The notes under the pieces are model-generated. The model was given only the letters and a program-made list of their open reading frames with translations. It searched no databases and had not been told where the DNA came from. Made by a program: the position numbers and the translations under genes. Positions 17,335 through 25,064 of a stretch of 55,978 bases of DNA are shown here, piece after piece; within the stretch, counting starts at the first letter, position 1, and every line of letters begins with the position of its first letter. Origin of the DNA: an uncultured Prevotella sp. (GTDB taxonomy: Bacteria; Bacteroidota; Bacteroidia; Bacteroidales; Bacteroidaceae); contig ONYL01000021.1 of the NCBI GenBank assembly GCA_900322035.1, forward strand, positions 1 through 55,978. Reading direction: 5' to 3'.

Positions 17335-17363
17335 GAATTTGCTAACCACTGGTTAGCAAATTC
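17335..17363. promoter_or_regulatory. 29-bp near-perfect palindrome between fic and hsdS
   Basis: GAATTTGCTAACCA, a single C, then TGGTTAGCAAATTC: two 14-bp arms with no mismatch. There is no T-run after it, so it is unlikely to be a simple terminator. It could be an operator for a regulator of the island, an RNA hairpin that tunes hsdS expression, or a recombination site. It begins 6 bases after the fic stop and ends 15 bases before the hsdS start. Confidence 0.6.
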
Positions 17364-17378
17364 GCAAAGTAAAGAACA

Positions 17379-18887
17379 ATGAACGGAAAACAATTAAAGA
17401 ACAGCATATTACAATGGGCGATACAGGGAAAACTTGTACCGCAAGACCCTAATGACAAACCTGCAAGCGTATTGCTTGAAAAGATTCGTCAGGAGAAAGA
17501 ATGCTTGATCAAGGAGAAGAAAATCAAGCGTGACAAGAACGCATCTATTATCTACCGTGGTGAGGACAATTCCTATTATGAGAAGATACTTGACACGGGG
17601 GAGGTGAAGTGCATTGATGAGGAGATTCCGTTTGATATACCACAGGGGTGGGAATGGTGCAGACTTAAACATATTTGCTCTATGCAAGCTGGCAAAAACA
17701 TCTCTGCAAGCAGAATATTTTCAGACAAAACAGAATTACATCCTTATAGATGTGTTGGGGGAAATGGATTGCGAGGATATACAGGAGAGTTTAATACTCA
17801 AGGACATTATTCAATTGTTGGTAGACAAGGAGCGTTATGTGGTTGCGTAAACATAGAAAAAGGAAAGTTCTATGCGACAGAACATGCTGTGGTTGTAGAT
17901 ACCTATGAGATTTTATCTCCTTTGTTTATGTATTATTTCTTGATGGCATTAAATCTAAACAAATATGCAACCGCTACAGCTCAACCTGGACTTGCCGTTT
18001 CTAATGTGTTAGAAGTGATGTGTCCTTTGCCTCCACTCAATGAAGGTGAGCGCATCATCAAAAAACTTGCTCTGCTAATTCCTTTGGTTGAGAATTACAA
18101 TGCGATTCAAGAAAAACAGAATGCCCTTAATTCCTCCATAAAAGAGCGATTAAAAAAGTCTATCCTCCAAGAAGCAATTCAAGGAAAACTTGTACCGCAA
18201 ATAGCAGAAGAAGGTACTGCGCAAGAACTGCTTGAACAAATAAAGGCAGAGAAACAAAGACTTGTTAAGGAGGGCAAATTGAAAAAGTCTGCCCTCAAAG
18301 ATTCTGTCATCTTTCGTGGTGACGAAAACAAGTATTATGAGCAAATAGGCAAACATTGTGAAGATATAACAGAGGAAATACCATTTGAATTGCCTGCTTC
18401 ATGGAATTGGACAAGAGGTAAAATCGTGTTTATGCCAATGGAATCAACAAAGCCTACATCCGATTTTATCTATATTGACGTAGATGCAGTGAACAACAAA
18501 TTGAACATCATAGACAACGCTAAACAGATGAGTATTGATAATGCGCCAAGTAGAGCAACAAGGAAACTGCACCAAAATGACATCCTCTTTTCTATGGTGC
18601 GCCCTTATCTAAGAAACATTGCACTGGTCGACGATACTTACAAAAGTGCAATAGCAAGCACAGGTTTTTATGTGATTACACCAGGAATAGTATATTTCCC
18701 TAAGTTCTTGTTCTATCTAATGTTATCTAACTATGTTGTAGATGGGCTGAATACGTTTATGAAAGGAGACAATTCACCATCCATCAATAACAGCCACATT
18801 GAAAATTATCTATACCCATTACCTCCATTTAAAGAGCAGCAACGCATTGTTGCTCAAATAGAAAAACTATTTGAGCAACTGCTTTAA
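17379..18887 (+). CDS. hsdS: Type I restriction-modification specificity subunit (expressed copy)
   Basis: The 502-residue DNA-recognition subunit. Its layout is two target-recognition domains separated and framed by conserved helices. N-terminal conserved part: N-S-I-L-Q-W-A-I-Q-G-K-L-V-P-Q-D (residues 8-23). Central copy: K-S-I-L-Q-E-A-I-Q-G-K-L-V-P-Q-I. Each recognition domain begins at I-P-Q-G-W-E-W-C-R-L or L-P-A-S-W-N-W-T-R. The end is P-P-F-K-E-Q-Q-R-I-V-A-Q-I-E-K-L. It is complete and in the operon direction, so it should be the active copy. Its stop lies inside the end of the inverted second copy (21-base overlap of 3' ends). Inverted repeats shared with that copy could allow exchange of recognition domains. 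Confidence 0.93.
   Translation: MNGKQLKNSILQWAIQGKLVPQDPNDKPASVLLEKIRQEKECLIKEKKIKRDKNASIIYRGEDNSYYEKILDTGEVKCIDEEIPFDIPQGWEWCRLKHICSMQAGKNISASRIFSDKTELHPYRCVGGNGLRGYTGEFNTQGHYSIVGRQGALCGCVNIEKGKFYATEHAVVVDTYEILSPLFMYYFLMALNLNKYATATAQPGLAVSNVLEVMCPLPPLNEGERIIKKLALLIPLVENYNAIQEKQNALNSSIKERLKKSILQEAIQGKLVPQIAEEGTAQELLEQIKAEKQRLVKEGKLKKSALKDSVIFRGDENKYYEQIGKHCEDITEEIPFELPASWNWTRGKIVFMPMESTKPTSDFIYIDVDAVNNKLNIIDNAKQMSIDNAPSRATRKLHQNDILFSMVRPYLRNIALVDDTYKSAIASTGFYVITPGIVYFPKFLFYLMLSNYVVDGLNTFMKGDNSPSINNSHIENYLYPLPPFKEQQRIVAQIEKLFEQLL
17570..17663 (+). repeat. Inverted repeat A, arm in the active hsdS (start of first recognition domain)
   Basis: This 94-base segment (from TTCCTATTATGAGAAG to GGAATGGTGCAGA) matches the reverse complement of 19982-20075 with scattered mismatches. 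It marks the N-terminal border of the exchangeable part. Confidence 0.75.
18156..18350 (+). repeat. Inverted repeat B, arm in the active hsdS (central conserved region)
   Basis: A 195-base stretch covering the central conserved helices matches the reverse complement of 19301-19495, also 195 bases and without gaps. Mismatches are mainly at third codon positions. Confidence 0.75.
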
Positions 18888-19300
18888 TTGTTCTATCTTC
18901 TGAACTATTCTTCTCTGCTCTTGCTGTGGTGGAATACCAATAATAAGCCCATAAAACAATTCTTTGTTGAGGTGTGGAATTGCTGCACCTTTCTTAGAGT
19001 TGCGCAATGTCTCTTTATAGAACTGTATAAAAGCTAAAACATAAGGTTCGTACATTGAGGAACTTATCCATAACTGCTTGAATGTACTACCCATATAGCC
19101 ATCTTGTGGTACGATGAAAACTTCACCAGAGTTTTCACCGTCCACAAGTCAGAACTTTTACCACGTAAGTATTTTGCATCTAACAAGCATTGCTTGCCAA
19201 TGGTTTTCAAGCCGTCTGTAAGTTGACAAACAGTATTTAATCGAGCAATTGACCAAGTACTTGGAAAGTCAAAAGGAAGTTCTATCTCGGTTACTTCGCT

Positions 19301-19495
19301 CCCTATTTGCTCATAATACTTGTTATCGTCACCATGGAAAATAACAGAATCGTTGAGGGCAGATTTCTTTAGCTTACCTTCTTTTACAAGTTTTTGCTTC
19401 TCAGCTTGAATCTGTTCAAGCAACTCTTGTGCAGTACCTTCTTCGGCAATTTGCGGAACGAGTTTGCCTTGAATAGCCTCTTGAAGGATGCTCTT
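19301..19495 (-). repeat. Inverted repeat B, arm in the silent hsdS copy
   Basis: Reverse complement partner of 18156-18350; see that entry. Confidence 0.75.
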
Positions 19496-19981
19496 ACGAA
19501 TAGTATTGGAAAGTTCTTCATTTAACTTATTAAGTTTATCCTGCGCTTTTCCATACTCATCTATATATGGCATCAACTCCTTTATTCTAGACGTCATTGT
19601 TTCTGTGCTTACACGAGGCATTTTTACACCAAACGTTGCAGAATTAATGTAATCATCTACGTAAGGTGATTTCAAAAAGCTAACAATATAATCTTTGCAT
19701 ATATTGCCGTAGCAAGTGAAAGGTATGATTTCGGGAGTACAAATACCTCCTTCAGGTGCTACGAGTATCTTTAATAAATATGGACGAAGTTTGCTGTATA
19801 AAATGTCACCACAGTTGAAGACGGTCTTGTCACCGATGGCTTTTCGCTCACCAACAGTTTTAATATTCAGCAATCTTCCTCCTTTTTCTATATCTTCCAA
19901 ATCCAATTCCCATAATTGAGTATCGGCATTCGATGCGTTGATTTTTCTCTTTGTTTGGGCATAAGTTGATATTTCTCCTAA

Positions 19982-20075
19982 TCTGCACCATTCCCACCCC
20001 TTTGGTATCTCAAACGGCACTTCCTCATCAATGCATTTCACCTCTCCTGTAGCAAGCATCTTCTCATAATAGGAA
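19982..20075 (-). repeat. Inverted repeat A, arm in the silent hsdS copy
   Basis: Reverse complement partner of 17570-17663. Its outer end is the point where similarity to the active gene stops, so it is a likely recombination border. Confidence 0.75.
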
Positions 20076-20140
20076 CTCATAGAACAATACCATGCCTATT
20101 TATATGGACAACTTTATGTTTCACTAATAAACGAATAGAA

Positions 20141-20857
20141 ATGGAATTAGACAAATTTGAAGAGTTCCTAAGCCAAGGCAATATGGCTAAGAACACGATT
20201 TCGGCATATCTGTATGCCGTGAAGGAGTTTGGCTCTCGACACAAAGAGTTGAACAAGAGAAACTTGTTGGTTTACAAGACCTACTTGATTGAGACTTACA
20301 AACCAAAGACGGTAAACCTTCGTATTCAGGCGTTGAACAAGTACCTTGTATTTGTAGGCAAGACTAAACTCCGCTTGAAGTCGGTCAAGGTGCAGCAACG
20401 TTCTTATTTGGAGAATGTCATCAGCAATGCCGACTACACCTTCTTGAAGAACAAGTTGAAGAAGGAAGACAACTTGGAGTGGTACTTTGTGGTGCGTTTC
20501 TTGGCTATACGGCGTATCTATATCCCCAAGACATTGCGCACGGAAACAGAAAAATGGTTGCAGACACTCAACCGTACAAGTGGCTATCTCTTTCTCAATC
20601 GCTTTGGCGAGCGCATCACGACAAGAGGCATATCACAGCAGTTGAAGAACTATGCGGTGAAGTATGGCTTAAACGAGAAAGTGGTGTACCCTCACTCGTT
20701 CCGCCATCGCTATGCCAAGAATTTCTTGGAGAAGTTCAACGACATAGCCCTGCTTGCAGACCTTATGGGACATGAAAGCATAGAGACTACACGTATCTAT
20801 CTGCGAAGAAGTAGCTTGGAGCAACAAGAAATTGTAGATAAGGTTATTACTTGGTAA
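20141..20857 (+). CDS. Tyrosine recombinase of the hsdS inversion system, missing the Arg I region
   Basis: A 238-residue phage-integrase-type recombinase of the kind linked to Bacteroidetes invertible hsdS loci. It has the N-terminal SAM-like domain (N-T-I-S-A-Y-L-Y-A-V-K-E-F) and the C-terminal motifs H-S-F-R-H-R-Y-A-K-N-F (His-x-x-Arg) and L-M-G-H-E-S-I-E-T-T-R-I-Y (second His and tyrosine). Between residues 120 and 126 the chain passes from V-V-R-F-L-A-I straight to R-R-I-Y-I-P-K. In related enzymes this place holds about 35 more residues with T-G-A-R-V-S-E-L (first catalytic Arg) and the beta-hairpin Lys. The loss is in frame, so a stable but probably inactive protein is expected. The gene starts 60 bases from the silent hsdS. 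Confidence 0.85.
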   Translation: MELDKFEEFLSQGNMAKNTISAYLYAVKEFGSRHKELNKRNLLVYKTYLIETYKPKTVNLRIQALNKYLVFVGKTKLRLKSVKVQQRSYLENVISNADYTFLKNKLKKEDNLEWYFVVRFLAIRRIYIPKTLRTETEKWLQTLNRTSGYLFLNRFGERITTRGISQQLKNYAVKYGLNEKVVYPHSFRHRYAKNFLEKFNDIALLADLMGHESIETTRIYLRRSSLEQQEIVDKVITW

Positions 20858-21213
20858 AATGCCAATAAAGGTTCATAGGAATAAGAGTAGAAAGAGATGC
20901 AGGTCTCTTTCTGCTCTATCCATGTAAAACGTTTTATCATATGACATGCATTTCCTCGTCTATGCCACTTAAAGCCAACGGCTGCCACAACCACTTGAAA
21001 CTCAAAATAAAAGCATCTTCTGTTATTTTTTGCTTTTTTAGACGTTATTTTCAGTGAAAATTTTGGTCGCTTCAATAAAAAAGCTTATATTTACTACCGC
21101 AGACATCATGATACCCATGCTCCAGGGATGTCGCTTATTTGCGCGGTTTCGGCAATTAGATGATGCCTAACAACTCAAAAAACACCTAACAAACAAAAAC
21201 AACATATAAAGAG
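20858..21213. other. AT-rich gap at the right border of the restriction island
   Basis: No gene or clear promoter was seen. It holds a short GTAAAACGTTTTATC palindromic stretch near 20923 and the right candidate direct repeat at 21046-21059. The transition to GC-richer housekeeping DNA occurs in this gap. Confidence 0.4.
21046..21059 (+). repeat. Candidate right direct repeat flanking the restriction island
   Basis: TATTTTCAGTGAAA, identical to 11415-11428 and in the same orientation. See the left copy. Confidence 0.35.
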
Positions 21214-21567
21214 ATGAGAAAAATTGCAATTCCAACAAGTGAAGGGAAACTTTGGCTACACTTCGGCAAAGCCCCACAAGTGACATTCGTGACCATTGGC
21301 GACGATGGCAAGGTATCCAACAAGGAAATCTTAGAAGCTCCTGAGCATGCCCACGGAGCCATGCCTAAGTTTATCCAAGAACACGGAGCCACCGAGGTCC
21401 TCTGTGGAGGACTCGGCCAGGGCGCAGTCAACATGCTGCGGCAGTTAGGCATTGAACTTCACGCTGGTGCTCCCGCCATCGACATCGATAAAGTTGTCGG
21501 CCAATATCTCGACGGCACCATCGAGTATGGCGACAGCAGTTGCCATCACGACGGTTGTGCAAAATAG
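21214..21567 (+). CDS. NifX/NifB-C-terminal-like (dinitrogenase iron-molybdenum cofactor family) protein
   Basis: A 117-residue protein of the small NifX/NafY-type fold that binds iron-sulfur or iron-molybdenum clusters or precursors. It begins M-R-K-I-A-I-P-T-S-E-G-K-L-W-L-H-F-G-K-A-P, the usual opening strand and loop of this family (with His17, Phe18 and Gly19). It then has L-C-G-G-L-G-Q-G-A-V-N-M-L, and ends in a Cys/His tail, S-S-C-H-H-D-G-C, which could bind metal. No nitrogenase genes are visible, so this is one of the stand-alone members common in anaerobes. Its role is not known. A 22-bp repeat array begins 12 bases after the stop. Confidence 0.85.
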   Translation: MRKIAIPTSEGKLWLHFGKAPQVTFVTIGDDGKVSNKEILEAPEHAHGAMPKFIQEHGATEVLCGGLGQGAVNMLRQLGIELHAGAPAIDIDKVVGQYLDGTIEYGDSSCHHDGCAK

Positions 21568-21578
21568 TCAGCTACATC

Positions 21579-21732
21579 GTGGCGACCGTCGCATGATTAC
21601 GTGGCGACCGCCGCATGATTACGTGGCAACCGCCGCATGATTACATGGCGACCGCCACATGATTACATGGCGACCGCCGCATGATTACATGGCAACCGCC
21701 GCATGATTACATGGCGACCGCCACGATTTGTA
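21579..21732 (+). repeat. 22-bp intergenic tandem repeat array 2 (7 units)
   Basis: Units begin with GTGG or ATGG at 21579, 21601, 21623, 21645, 21667, 21689 and 21711, exactly 22 bases apart. Consensus ATGGCGACCGCCGCATGATTAC; copies differ at one to three positions. There are no spacers, so it is not CRISPR, and 22 is not a multiple of three, so it is not coding. The rest of 21733-22167 holds the rpoD terminator and GC-rich hairpin-forming sequence next to the rpoD stop. Confidence 0.92.
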
Positions 21733-21847
21733 TGAAGCTAAGGTACATCGTGCCAGCAGCGCGCATGACTGTGCCGCGGGGTTGGTCTCTGCTACGTAAG
21801 ATCAGAGGCTAAGCTTATGATACAGAGATGTTATTGAGGAAAGAACA

Positions 21848-21884
21848 TAAAAAAAGTCCAAACATCCTCACGGACCCTTGGACT
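21848..21884 (-). terminator. Probable terminator of rpoD
   Basis: AGTCCAA (21855-21861) and TTGGACT (21878-21884) form a 7-bp stem, followed on the minus strand by a run of T. It lies about 280 bases past the rpoD stop. A GC-rich stem (GGGGCTTTGCCCC, near 22125) lies closer. Confidence 0.6.
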
Positions 21885-22167
21885 CCACTTACTGAAATCT
21901 ACCTATATAAATTTAAGACATTAATCACTCTTTCAAATATATTATTCATTTAATTTCTCTGTTGCAAAAATAAGAAAAAAAGGGTAAAATCCAAACTTTT
22001 TTCAGTAAACTCTTGTTTTTTTTCAGTGAACAGATGCTATAATACGTATTAAGCCGAAAAAACGAGCCTTTGACAGAGCCTCGGCACAAGAAAAGATACT
22101 TTCAAGACGGCACTCTATCCGGGGCAAAGCCCCACTTGCCGCATCGCCCTGCGCGGGCCCATATACT

Positions 22168-23043
22168 TCAGCCCAAATATTTTGTCAGATATTTAGCATA
22201 GACACTATTGCGTATTTTCTGAATTCCCTTTTCCCTTATCTGTCTCACCCGCTCACGAGTCAACCCATAGACATTGCTGATTTCCTCCGGGTTGCGTTGG
22301 GGCACGCCAATGCCGTAGGTGTCGCAGATGATCTGCCGCTCGCGTGGCTTCAGCACCCGGTCCATGATGGCTATCACCTCGGTCACCATCGACTCGCGCT
22401 CGGAATAATGTTCTGGGTTGCTCTCATTACTGCTTGCGACGATCGTGTCGCCATATGAAGTGTCGCTGTCCTCGCCCATTGGCACATCAATGCTGACCTC
22501 ATGGCTTTCGGCCTGCATGGCCTGGTCGATCTTGTCCAAATCAATCTTCGTAAACTCGGCCAATTCCTCCGACGACGGTTTGCGGTGGTGCTCCTGCTCA
22601 AACTTCGCAATGGCCTGGTTGATGACCTGAATATTGCTCACGTGGTTTAGTGGTACCCTAACCAGCCGGCCCTGCTCGGCCATGGCCTGGAGAATGCTCT
22701 GGCGAATCCACCACACGGCATATGAGATAAACTTGAAACCTCGTGTCTCATCATATTTCTCCGTAGCCTTCACCAGTCCGATGTTGCCCTCGTTGATGAG
22801 GTCGGACAAGGTCATGCCACGGTGCTGATACTGCTTGGCCACAGAGACGACAAAACGCAGATTGGCCTTGATCAGTTTATCCTTGGCCCGCTTGCCCTTC
22901 GCTCCTCCGAGCTTTACCTCGTGAGCAAGTTCAGATTCTTCCTCCGGTGAAATCATAGGTATTCTGGCAATCTCAGTCAAATACTGATTCAAATCTTCCT
23001 CTGTGCGATTGGTGATGCTTTTTTGAATTTTCAGCTGTCTCAT
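22168..23043 (-). CDS. rpoD: Primary RNA polymerase sigma factor (Bacteroidetes sigma-A type)
   Basis: The 291-residue housekeeping sigma factor. All regions are present except 1.1: 1.2 (L-N-Q-Y-L-T-E-I-A-R-I-P-M-I-S), 2.1-2.4 (A-N-L-R-F-V-V-S-V-A-K-Q-Y-Q, F-I-S-Y-A-V-W-W-I-R-Q-S-I), 3 (G-R-L-V-R-V-P-L-N-H) and 4.2 (Y-G-L-T-R-E-R-V-R-Q-I-R-E-K-G). The short form of about 290 residues is typical of Bacteroidetes and is the factor that reads the TTTG/TAnnTTTG promoters found across this window. It is transcribed alone. Confidence 0.96.
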   Translation of the reverse strand: MRQLKIQKSITNRTEEDLNQYLTEIARIPMISPEEESELAHEVKLGGAKGKRAKDKLIKANLRFVVSVAKQYQHRGMTLSDLINEGNIGLVKATEKYDETRGFKFISYAVWWIRQSILQAMAEQGRLVRVPLNHVSNIQVINQAIAKFEQEHHRKPSSEELAEFTKIDLDKIDQAMQAESHEVSIDVPMGEDSDTSYGDTIVASSNESNPEHYSERESMVTEVIAIMDRVLKPRERQIICDTYGIGVPQRNPEEISNVYGLTRERVRQIREKGIQKIRNSVYAKYLTKYLG

Positions 23044-23125
23044 GATGTCTACTTTTCAATAGTTGTTGAAACTTACCGACTATTTATCTCCTTGTTATGA
23101 TAGGTATTTATAATAGATTTTGTCG

Positions 23126-23154
23126 CAAATGTAATGAAAATAATTGTAAACAAA
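23126..23154 (-). promoter_or_regulatory. Probable promoter of rpoD
   Basis: On the minus strand the -7 box TACATTTG (23126-23133) is preceded by TTTG (23151-23154). The 17-base spacing is shorter than usual. It gives a leader of about 75 bases. Confidence 0.45.
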
Positions 23155-23310
23155 GAAAAAACAAGCATTTTTTTTGTTGGAACGCCATCATTTACAACAT
23201 TCGCAACTTACCTTTCAATATGCTCTCATTGCACAGGAAACTGCCGCAGAAGGATGCAGATGAATGCCGGCACGGGTCTGACAGTCCTGACATCGGGAGG
23301 AAGATACAAC

Positions 23311-23371
23311 AGCCGCACTCCTCACGGGTACAACCGATTTTTAGCTTGTTGTGCCCGTGTGGAGTGCGGCT
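23311..23371. other. Long hairpin 3' of the alkaline-phosphatase-like gene
   Basis: The 24-base arms 23311-23334 and 23348-23371 pair with three imperfect positions around a 13-base loop; the outer 11 pairs, AGCCGCACTCC/GGAGTGCGGCT, are perfect. No T-run follows on the minus strand, so it is either an unusual terminator or a protective 3' structure. The rest of 23044-23408 holds the rpoD promoter and no gene. Confidence 0.7.
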
Positions 23372-23408
23372 TGCCCTTTCTTTGCAATCGTCTCACACAA
23401 GGAGAAGA

Positions 23409-24926
23409 CTATTCTCTCAGCAATGCATTTCCTACACATGCGCTCGGCATCTGAATGTGCAGCATCTCGCAGATGGTCGGGGCAATGTCTACGATGCGGG
23501 CGGGCGTGGAGGTCTGGCCGTGATTGACATGCCAGCCCATCAATACAAAGGGAATATGAGTGTCGTAAGGATTCCACTGGCTATGACTGGTGCCACGGAA
23601 ATCGGAAGCGTCACTGTTATCGCCAAACTCGGGACGCTGCACGAAGAACACGTCGCCACTGCGCCCGCGGAAATAGCCGTTGATGATCCGCTCCTTGATA
23701 ATCTCTGGAATGGTAGCCTCAGCCACATGGTCGTAGTCTACGGCAAAACGAATGCGGTTGTCCTTCAGCAGCCAGTCTATCATGGTCTGGCGAGCCTTCG
23801 AGATGTCAACACCCTGGCGTTTAAGCAGAGCGTCGTTGAGCGTCACGCGGCCGGCGCTAATCTGCGAGACCACCTTTCCCTCCAAGCCAAGAGCCTTCTG
23901 CATGTAGACGTTGGCTTCTTTCTCCATATTCCATGTCTCCAATCCACCAGCCGGAATCTTGTGCTGTTTCAGAAAGTTGGGATTGTGCACAGCGCCATGA
24001 TCGGCCGTGAAGAAGAGCAGATAATTGCCACGTCCTATCTTCTCGTCAAGTAGGTTGAGGAATGCCGCCATCTGCCTATCGAGCTCCATATACACGCTCT
24101 TGTTCTCCGGGCCACGTGTAGAGAAGACGTGACCGATGGCATCTGTTGAGGAAACAGAGATACAAAGCAGGTCGGGATCACTGTGCTGCCCCAACTGTTC
24201 GCTTTCTACCGCAGCCTCGGCGAGCCCGAAGGTGAGGCCGACACCTTTGTCGGAAGTCTTCACATTGGTGCCGGACTTTTGCTGGTTAAGCTTGTTGAAA
24301 TCGATTACCCACTGGGGGAGCTGCTTCATGTAATAGGTAGAAGTGACAAAATGCCCGGCCGATTCGTCCCACCAGTAGGCAGCGTCAGCACTGTGGCCCG
24401 CAGGCAGAATGGCCGCACGATCCTTGAGCGCGATGCCGATGACCTTGCTCCGAAAATCGGTGGCCAGCTTCAGTTGGTCGCCAATCGTAGAGGCCTGAAA
24501 ACGATGGGGCGACATCTGGCCCTCCTTGGAGTCGCTGCCAACACTTTTCACCGCACTGTCCTGGCAACAATAGACACCGGCACCGTCTTCAAACCATGTA
24601 TTGGCGGCTATGCCTGTGAGGGCGGGAATGGATCCGCTCCAGACACTACTGTGACCGATGGCCGTCACCGCCGGTACATAGTTGATCATCGTGTTCTCAT
24701 AGCTATATCCTTCATCGACGAGACGGCGAAGGCCACCCTCGCAAAAATCATTATAATAATAGTATAGATAGTCCCATCTCATCTGGTCCACCATTAGGCC
24801 AACTACAAGTTTGGGACGCTGGATCTGAGCTTCAGAAGAAACCGAAATGGACACGAACAGCAAAAGGAAAACAGACTTCAAAATGCCCTTTATTCCTTTC
24901 TTAATTTGAAAAGTCATCTTTCTCAT
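23409..24926 (-). CDS. Exported alkaline-phosphatase-superfamily enzyme, PafA-like
   Basis: A 505-residue enzyme of the alkaline phosphatase/phosphodiesterase superfamily, probably periplasmic. It has an N-terminal signal (I-L-K-S-V-F-L-L-L-F-V-S-I-S-V ending S-E-A-Q). The metal site begins V-G-L-M-V-D-Q-M-R-W-D, and the nucleophile region is V-P-A-V-T-A-I-G-H-S-S (likely Thr). Later metal ligands appear in S-S-T-D-A-I-G-H and F-T-A-D-H-G-A. It resembles PafA-type phosphatases of Bacteroidetes, which release phosphate from monoesters and are constitutive; the exact substrate is not proven. The start at 24926 (ATG) is used; a GTG eight codons earlier is possible. A minus-strand -7 box, TAAATTTG at 25151-25158, may serve it with a long leader. 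Confidence 0.88.
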   Translation of the reverse strand: MRKMTFQIKKGIKGILKSVFLLLFVSISVSSEAQIQRPKLVVGLMVDQMRWDYLYYYYNDFCEGGLRRLVDEGYSYENTMINYVPAVTAIGHSSVWSGSIPALTGIAANTWFEDGAGVYCCQDSAVKSVGSDSKEGQMSPHRFQASTIGDQLKLATDFRSKVIGIALKDRAAILPAGHSADAAYWWDESAGHFVTSTYYMKQLPQWVIDFNKLNQQKSGTNVKTSDKGVGLTFGLAEAAVESEQLGQHSDPDLLCISVSSTDAIGHVFSTRGPENKSVYMELDRQMAAFLNLLDEKIGRGNYLLFFTADHGAVHNPNFLKQHKIPAGGLETWNMEKEANVYMQKALGLEGKVVSQISAGRVTLNDALLKRQGVDISKARQTMIDWLLKDNRIRFAVDYDHVAEATIPEIIKERIINGYFRGRSGDVFFVQRPEFGDNSDASDFRGTSHSQWNPYDTHIPFVLMGWHVNHGQTSTPARIVDIAPTICEMLHIQMPSACVGNALLRE

Positions 24927-24957
24927 CTTATTCTTTTGTTTTTTTAACACTAAATTC

Positions 24958-24988
24958 TTTGTTTAATTCATATAATAAATTACTTTTG
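24958..24988 (+). promoter_or_regulatory. Promoter of a candidate small RNA
   Basis: TTTG (24958-24961), a 19-base spacer and TACTTTTG (24981-24988). The match to consensus is complete, but no gene follows before an intrinsic terminator 45-75 bases downstream. Confidence 0.7.
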
Positions 24989-24994
24989 CAATGT

Positions 24995-25064
24995 GTTTTT
25001 CATGGTATTAGATTATTAAGGTTAATGAATGGGATTGGTTGTTGTGAAACAGCCAATCTTTTTT
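24995..25064 (+). ncRNA. Candidate small RNA of about 70 nt with its own promoter and terminator
   Basis: Transcription from the promoter at 24958-24988 should start near 24995. It reaches an intrinsic terminator at once: stem GATTGGTTGTT/AACAGCCAATC (25033-25043, 25048-25058; one G-U pair) closed by a GTGA loop of the GNRA type and followed by six T (25059-25064). No coding frame of note lies between. It could instead be an attenuated leader of metF, whose start is 225 bases further on, but metF has its own -7 box. The 24927-25288 gap is otherwise AT-rich and empty. Confidence 0.55.

Larger units (their letters stand above)
18867..20080 (-). pseudogene. hsdS': Inverted, N-terminally truncated and frameshifted hsdS copy
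   Basis: A second S gene in reverse orientation. It begins within the segment S-Y-Y-E-K-M-L-A-T-G-E-V-K-C, matching residues 65-78 of the active copy, so the first about 65 residues and any start context are missing. It keeps recognition domain 1, the central helices and part of domain 2. Near 19140 the frame breaks: the protein reads G-K-S-S-D-L then shifts, while another frame continues D-G-E-N-S-G-E-V-F-I-V-P-Q-D-G-Y to the normal end (P-P-Q-Q-E-Q-R-R-I-V). One missing G would explain it. It is probably a silent specificity reservoir, now damaged in its second domain, and cannot be expressed as it stands. Confidence 0.88.

Noticed and set aside
11030-21059. Restriction island as an element integrated at the tRNA-Val 3' end
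   Set aside because: No copy of the tRNA tail is found at the right border near 20.9-21.2 kb, and the recombinase resembles hsdS invertases rather than tRNA-targeting integrases.
21579-21732. CRISPR array suggested by the regular repeats
   Set aside because: Units of 22 bp are directly joined with no spacers, and no cas genes are near. The same holds for the arrays at 2201, 34359 and 44057.
22168-23043. Possible second specialised sigma factor
   Set aside because: Regions 1.2 to 4.2 including the Trp pair are intact, so this is the primary sigma factor.
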